DNA of 30,546 nt from Chromera velia (taxonomy: Eukaryota; Sar; Chromeraceae): NCBI GenBank assembly GCA_018398765.1, contig JAHBMJ010000925.1, forward strand, positions 8,229 through 38,774, written 5' to 3'. How positions within the stretch are numbered: position 1 is the stretch's first letter; each line of letters starts with the position of its first letter. A program made the translations under genes and the position numbers. The notes beneath the pieces were generated by a model that saw only the letters and a program-made list of their open reading frames with translations, was not told the DNA's origin and did not search any database. This document shows positions 20,845 to 28,700 of this stretch, piece after piece.

Positions 20845-23800
20845 AGGAAGGAAAGAAAGAAAGAAAGAAAGAAAGAAAAAAAAAAGTCAGCCCAGAAACA
20901 AACACACGTAAGCTCATTCATTGAACCGGTATGTCACTCCTTTGCAACGTTTTCCACGCATGTCGCTTGAATGTCCTGCGAGGACGGGGCTGCCAGTTGA
21001 TTGTCAGCCGACAGCGAGAGACTTGCACTTGCTTCGGAATTTTTTGAGCCCCCATTCACTGTGAAGAAAAAAAAGACACCCCTGACGAATCTGCAACCCC
21101 TCCCACACCACCGACAGACCCATGCAGTCTCCAAAAGGAAATGGAGTGAACTCTCCGTCAACACAGAAGACGAAGTGCTCTGCCCTCTCTCCATGGGGCT
21201 CCAGACTGCTTCCCCTCTCTTCCCTTTGGTCCTCAGCCTTCTCTTCCAATATCTTTGAGTGCTCTGATCGGGAGCTCCTTGCGCTTGGAACGCTCATATC
21301 GAATCCAGCAGCACAGTGAAGCTGCATGCGAGAAGAGACAATTGTCTCATGAATAGGGAAAAATGGGAGGACCTCGGAACTTCATAAGTGATGCCATTCG
21401 ACTTCTCAGGACAACCCAGCAGCAGAACGAAAGACAATGAAGAACCAAAGCGTCACTACTAGAGCAAAGCTGGGAGGAAAGAGAGTAGCCATGCAGGCTC
21501 AAAACAGATCAAAAACAAGGATGATCCCGTAGTGAGAACAACAAACACGAACGAGGAGCAAAACCCAAAAGCGCAAGACAGCTTACTGACCTGTACGGAC
21601 GCCCCATGGTGGTAGTGGGAGTACTGTGCGGGGGGGTGAGAGGCAACGACGCGCCCGAAATGTTCGGGATTCGCCGGCGGTTTTGGAAAGTCGGCAGATT
21701 TGCACATTTCTGCGGGTCATAAACAAGGAAGCGTGAAGTCACCAACGGTCTCTCCATTCAAGGAAGGAGTGAAATGTAATGGACCCCTAGAAGAGCATGT
21801 GAAAGAAAAAGGGATACACATACATATACAGACACACGTGCCCATAAACATCTGCAAAGAGAAAGAAACAAAGCGAGAGGGAGAGAGAGAGAAAGCAGCT
21901 ACTTTGAGCAAACTCCCTCTCAACTAATGGACGCACTCTGGCATTGAACCTCCACGGGTGTCCAGACGCCGTCCAGACAGAAGGCCGTTCCCCTCAGAGA
22001 ACCCCACTCAGGCGGTGCACAGGGCTCAGGCATCTGCTCTGCCTGGAGAGATAGTGAAGCAATTATGTCTATGTCTTTTTCTTCTGTCGTGTTTGTACCA
22101 TTTGCCTTCGATCGCAACTCTTCTATGTTGGGCACCTGCTCGCCCTGCATGTTTCGTTTGTCGTCCTCTGCTCCTCCCATCCATTGAATGTTTGCCGCCT
22201 CCGCACGCTTCCGGGTGATAGGCGCGCTGTACCATTCTCCCCTGTGCCCATGGCGTGCGCAGTGGTAGTCCCTGTGGGCAGAGCTGAAGAAAGCAGGGAG
22301 CGTTGCTAGGTTCTCGTTGTTCCGGGGTCCCGGGTTGTTTGTCACGTTGATTCTCTGCAGGCAGATCGAAGTAAGCAACAACCAGAGACACCCAGGTTCC
22401 TTCCAGTCAATTGAAAGGAAGCCGACCAACCAATTACCCACCCCTCCGTGACAAAACACGTTCTTTTCACATTGAGATGGTCAAAGCAAGACACGGAAGT
22501 GAAGGGATATGGGCAGACGTTCAGAAGTGCGCAACAAAAATGGCGCTCTGAGCGTCAACAAAAAAGTCACGAAAAGCATCAGGGTGATCAAACACCAATC
22601 AGTAGCTCACCTCAATGTCAACGAGAAAGTCCGGACAAGTTCGTCGACAGTCCAGGTTCAAGGTAGTCCACTCGCCATCCAGGCATGCCGTCTTCTCATA
22701 GGGCATGTTGAAAGCGTCCGCATATCCAAGTTTCCACTTGACCGAACCCGGAGGGAGCAAACCTGACGACAGTGAAAGGCAGAAAGAACAAAGTCAGAAA
22801 GGCTCCTTTGGGGGCCCACTCAAGACACAGTGACGGCTGATTTGGGGAAGAGGCAAAGAAGAAGGAAGAAGGAAAGCCTGATTCCACAACGTGCCAACGA
22901 CTGGACGTCCAGGCCAATCGAGTGATAGAGAAGCCCTGAAACCTTCCGACCATGCACTCAGGAGAACAACCGGCGAACCGACCAACTGGCTTACCTGTAT
23001 GAAGGATGCACTCAACGATTCTTGAGTCCTTGTGTCGCTTTGTCATTGTGCGGGGGTTCTCTCTGTCCGGAGAGATGCGGTACCCGTCCGGCACGCCCTC
23101 GGGAGCCTCACAGCTACCTGCAGATGTAAATTGCGTCCGTGCATGGTCAAGAGAGAATTTATGGGTGGGTATGGAGGCGAGCACTGGGAGCGATCGAGCC
23201 TTCAGGATCAACCGACGGAGGGGCTACAGGAAACTCGACATGCACTTCTATGCAGAAGAGGACGGGAAGAAAAAGTGTGCTTGGAACAGGAGAGAGCGAA
23301 GCGAGAAAGATACTGAAAGAGTCATGTAGGCTCAATTGACGCACGACACACACGACTGCACTGCCTGATTGACGGACTGACGCATGCAGCTCATCTCCCG
23401 TTCTGTCCACTGTCCGTTCACGCACGTCACAATGTCCTCATCCCTGTCATCGAGGTCAGAGGAGTGACCCTCAGTGCAAGATACCTGCAGACACAGCTCA
23501 CCGCCAAAACAACGAGCTTCCAATCTTTTTTGATGCACACCGTGCAACAAGTGCCAGGAACAAAAACACATCTATGGAACATTTATGCAACGAGAGCAGA
23601 AGAAGGCATGCAGCTAAAGAAGGAAAGAATCCAAAATGCAGGAAGACAAAACAAACCAATGGCTAAGACCAACCTTGACGGTGGCTCCATGCATTCGGGG
23701 TGTGTAGTCTCCCGGGAGAATCGGCAGAGGGTCAGGAATCTCAATATCGGGAACGCCCTCGGTGAGGACATACCGCGAGTGGTCGACGAGGGATTCATAG

Positions 23801-24077
23801 GGGGGGCACATCTCTGCAGTCATCAGCAAACACACGTACACCCTTGTTCCTTCCAGCAAAAAAGAAACAAAGAAATCCAAATGATTCGGATCAGTAAATT
23901 GAAGATTGATCATTAGGAATCTGCCAATCGGTGTTGTTCAATCTCTTCGTACGTCAGACACACGTCCACCACTATTGCGCATACGCACGATGGTTCGCAT
24001 TGGAGCGGACAATCAAATGCACAAACAGTGCGCTGACATCCGCGGACGCACGATCATTTACCGGGATCATCTTGAAA

Positions 24078-24149
<72 letters not shown>

Positions 24150-25718
24150 GCCATGGAACACAGCGGGGAAACGAAGCAGAAGGACCAGAATGGAACTCAA
24201 GTCCCTTTCACCGACTCACCCCTACAGTCAAGCCCCAGAGGTCCCCACTGGCCGTCCATGCATCTCGTTGCCGCCATTGGCTGGATGAGGTCGTATCTGC
24301 ACGATCACATTCATTTATTTGAGTTTCGTGGGTACCTTTCTGGATGCTTGTGTGCATCGGGGCACAGCTACTGCGACTGATGGACCACAACCGTGTCGAT
24401 CTTGTGGTTCACACAGGCAGAGAATCGCGTCCCCTGTGAGAGAAGAACGGCCGGGCGAAATTTGAATATAAGGCGAAGTGTTGATCGCGATGTTTTGTGA
24501 AGCCGTTGGACTTGAACGCACTTTTGTGACCACAACAAAGGGACTAAGTTGTATGGGGGTGATCAATTGGGAACGGATCAAAAGGGGTGCAGTTGAGTGA
24601 GGACAATGAACGTCTGATTTAGATGAGGCCAATGTCTGAGTGACGAACCAACCGTGTTTCAGGTATGTTGTCTCTGAATCCGTCTGCACAAGCCATGATC
24701 ATGGTGCTTCCATGTGGGTACTCGAGTGCGTCATCGCGCTGTCCACCTATGATCTTCAGACCTCGAGAGACCGGACGAGACGTCTCCCCGTGATTGTTCG
24801 GATAGAGACCACAGGTGTCTGCACACAGTCAGTCAGGCGAGCAGTCAGAGACAACGTGTCCAGCACTCTAGCTAGTGTGCTATCAAGGTGCCAAGTAGGC
24901 GGGCGCTCCATCCGACAAGCAGCAGCACAGGTACGGGAATACAAATACAGCTTTCCCACCGGACGCGCAGCCAGACCCGATCGGGGATCGAGGAGGGGAG
25001 AATCCCTTCGTGTGACTGTGCATGCATGGGTGCAATGAAAAAGAGACATGGAAAGGCCGAGGCGAAAAACAACAACAAAAAAACGTCTCTGCTCCCATAA
25101 GGATGTCCATCTTGTTCACAGACTGACACTGGCACTTCAGAGTCGGTGCAGTGAACTCTCCGTCAACGCACACGATGCTCTGGGATTCCGGACTTGCAGG
25201 GACGGCCGTCAGTCCGGGCTTGCAGTCGATCGACAAAAATGTCCCGTGCTCAAGGCCCACGTGCGCAACTTTCCACTCACCCCCCACCACCTGTGCCTTC
25301 AGATCCGGCGCAGTTCCATTAATTCCTGCCTGATCGCTTCCGGGCAGTCCCTCGATCGCCGCAGGTTCCTGTAGCCGAGCCTCCAGGGAGTCGGGGGGGG
25401 CGTCGAGGAAGGAAGGTCGGGGACAGCGCTTCCAGCAGGTCTCCTGCATCTGGGAGAACTTCCCCGCCCGGCAGACGACAAACTCTGGCTCTGAAGACAT
25501 GCCGGCGCCCGTGGTGGCTTCTTCGTCATTGCAAATCACGGGAATTCGGGTCCCGTGAGGAATCTGCATGACGCCAATGAGAAGAGGCAAAGAGCTTGAA
25601 AACAATAAGACAGGTCTGCGAGTCAAGCTCTGGGAGCCGAGAGAAGACTGTGGTAATGAGGAAAAGAAAAAGGGAGCAGGGGAGTCGATCCACACACACA
25701 CACACACACACACACACG

Positions 25719-25789
<71 letters not shown>

Positions 25790-28700
25790 AAGATGGCGTC
25801 ATCCATCAAGAAGGGCATCACCCCCAGAGGATATTCAATCTGTGCGAGAGGAACTTTGTAGAACTCTTGGGGCTCCTTCAGGACAAAGGGGGGACACGGC
25901 TCTGCACACACACACACAGAGGCAGGGAAGGGGGAGAGGGAGGACCATTCTTCTGTGAGGCCATTTTCTTTTCAGTGCGTGAAGACTGTCAAAAGAAACA
26001 GAAGGATGAATCGACGAAGGAACCCAGAACAACACTTCTCAGGTCTTGACCCCACCCCGGCCGCTGAGAGACAGACTGACTGACTGACTTCCGCATTCGA
26101 TCGACGACACAGTCCATTCTCCATGCACGCACTCCACTGTCTCCGTCTCGCTCCCTGCCCCTGCCCCGCCTGCCCTGAAGTCCCAATCCACCCGCGTGAA
26201 GCCCTCTGCGCATTTGATCTCGCGCTTGTCACCCAGAGCCCTTCCGTCTCCAGAAATCGAATACGCATCCGCCGGCCGTTTCACAAATTCTGGGCACTCA
26301 GCTGCAGGGGGACACATACAGAATCACATGCATGTTTCTCACAAGCTGGTGCGTGTGGACTGCATAACGTTCTCTTGCAACTGCACAAGGCATTGACAAA
26401 AATTAGGTAAGGAAGGGCAAGACAACAGTGAATAATAGCGGAGAACCGAAAACGCTGGCAACCAACCAGAGCACTGAAGAGCGATGGACTCCCATTCCCC
26501 GTTGAGGCACTTGACAGTCTGGGATGCCTTGCCATGGAACCCTGCAGTCCCTGGAGGGCATCCGAGTTTGACTGCAGCGCCGTGGACCTTCCACCGGTCG
26601 TCTTTCTTCAGTTGCTCGGCAGTCACACCTTCAATAACGAGACCGTTTTCTTCCGCTGTGTGCGTTGGGAAAGGTTTTGAACACGCCCCCTCGCACTTGA
26701 AGGCCAGGGGAGTCCACTCTCCTTCCTGACAGACGACGGCCCCGGAAGGTAGTTGTGCGTCTGCAGGGGAGAACCCCTGAGCGCAAGTGAAGGACACCAC
26801 CTGTCCGTGTCGGAAGGGGGGAGGGGGGAGCTTCCGCGTCTCCATCTCATAGAAGAGGGGATCCACAGACGGGTAACTCCCGCACGTCTCTGCACACACA
26901 TACACACACACACAGACAAATGCCCATCCATACAGATAGGAAGAAACAGTCTCATTCGCAGGGCCTTATGGAAGAAGACAGGGGGCAGAAGACAGAACAA
27001 ACCGGGCTCCATGAATCTGCGCGTAGAGGGCTGCGCCACATACTGAGAGAGGCTGTGCGTCTTGAAGGCCGTGGGAGAGTCGGAAAAGGGAAGCTGAAAG
27101 AGCGACGTACGCCAAAGGTGTATAGAAGCGTGTGGAAAAAGACCCACTGACTGACTGACTGTGGCATCTGAGTGTGTGAGAGAGGTACCCTGCGTCGCCG
27201 CCCAGGCAGAAAACGGTTTCGCCAAACCTCTCCTCTCCCATCTCAGGGGCGTACTCAGGGGCACACTGTATGACGACTTTTGTTCCGACAGGAACTGCGC
27301 TGAGGGGGGCGGCTGTGCCTTGTCCCTCCACCTTGACCTCATAGGCCTCAGACAGAGAGGGGAAGGGGGCGCATGGAACTGCGCAGACACAGCACAGCAA
27401 GGCACATTTGTCCGGAGACTCCCCTCATTCTTTTGGTTTCCCTTTTTGAGGCCTAAATGATGCGTCAAACTTCTCTCTACCCAGTCCCCCGTGACTACAA
27501 TTGCATTGCGTGTATCGGAGACCAGATGTTTTGAAACACACATGAATCCTGTATATGATACGAGCATGCGACGCTCAAGAGACAGGCCTAGTTTTCTTCA
27601 TGCTTGACTGAGTGATCTAAGGGCGTGGCAAAAAGTGACGATCAGAAATAAAAACCGGCTCACTTACCGACGCATTCCAGCGGGAGAGGAGGCCACTCCC
27701 CCCCCTCGCAGCGGAGAGATGCGGGAGATTCCAGCGTTGTTCCTGAAGCAAGAGCACGGGGAGAGCTGCCCTCTTTGCAGGAGAGTCCGATCACAGAACC
27801 CGCAGGAAGGCTTTCGAAATTCCCGACCGCATCCCTTCTGTCCACCTGGAGGTGGTGAGCCGCCATTTCGTCTGTCCTCAACGAGAGGCAGGGAGCTGCA
27901 AAAGGACGCCAGAGAAATGAAACAAACCATGGAAGGACACATACTAAAGTCCTTTGAGGCGGCAGTGAAGACCCGCATTCCCGGCAAAATGTGGAACACG
28001 AAGAAATCGGAAAATTCCCAATGAAAGATACCATTTCACATGCGTCTTCTGTCTGGTTCACTTACCCACTCACTCACTCACTCACTCATTCACTCACTCA
28101 CTCACTCATTCACTCACTCACTCACTCATTCACTCACTCACTCATTCACTCACTTACTCACTTACTCATTCACTCACTCACTCATTCACTCACTCATTCA
28201 CTCACTCACTCACCCACCCACTCACTCACTCACTCATTCATTCACTCACTCACTCACTCACTCACTCACGCACGCACTCACTCACTCACTCACTCACTCA
28301 CTTACTCACCTAAGCACTTCGGAGGTGCACCCGAGACGCTCCCGGCATCGCAGGTGAATCGTGAGCTGCGCGCATTGGCACGGTGCTTGTTCGTGTCCTC
28401 TTCCTCTTCTTCCTTGCCTCTCCCCGCTGCGGTGTCAAAAATTGGAGGGGCAAATCCACTGCCACACTTGACTTCTGACACCGCACGGTCCTCCCGTGCA
28501 GTGCCCTCAACATCCACCCCTTCTTCGTCTCCCTGCACCGTCTCGCCGTCGCATGGTCTGTGGCACTCCAACAATTTGGGCTCTAACTGGCCGTCTGTGC
28601 AGGTCAGCGTCTGTGCTGGCTGTTGCCCTCTGGAGTGTTCGGTTGGGGGTTTACAGGAGACAGAGAGGCTCTCCCCGTCCCTCATTCTTCCCCCCCCATC

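Noticed and set aside
20952-21066. Possible linker exon (frame with SADNQLAAPSSQDI and one Cys) on the minus strand
   Set aside because: Its only donor leaves phase 2, which does not fit the next exon; exons 21120 and 20684 join in phase without it.
28067-28309. Regular repeats that might suggest a CRISPR-like array
   Set aside because: It is a tetranucleotide microsatellite with no spacers, inside a eukaryotic intron.
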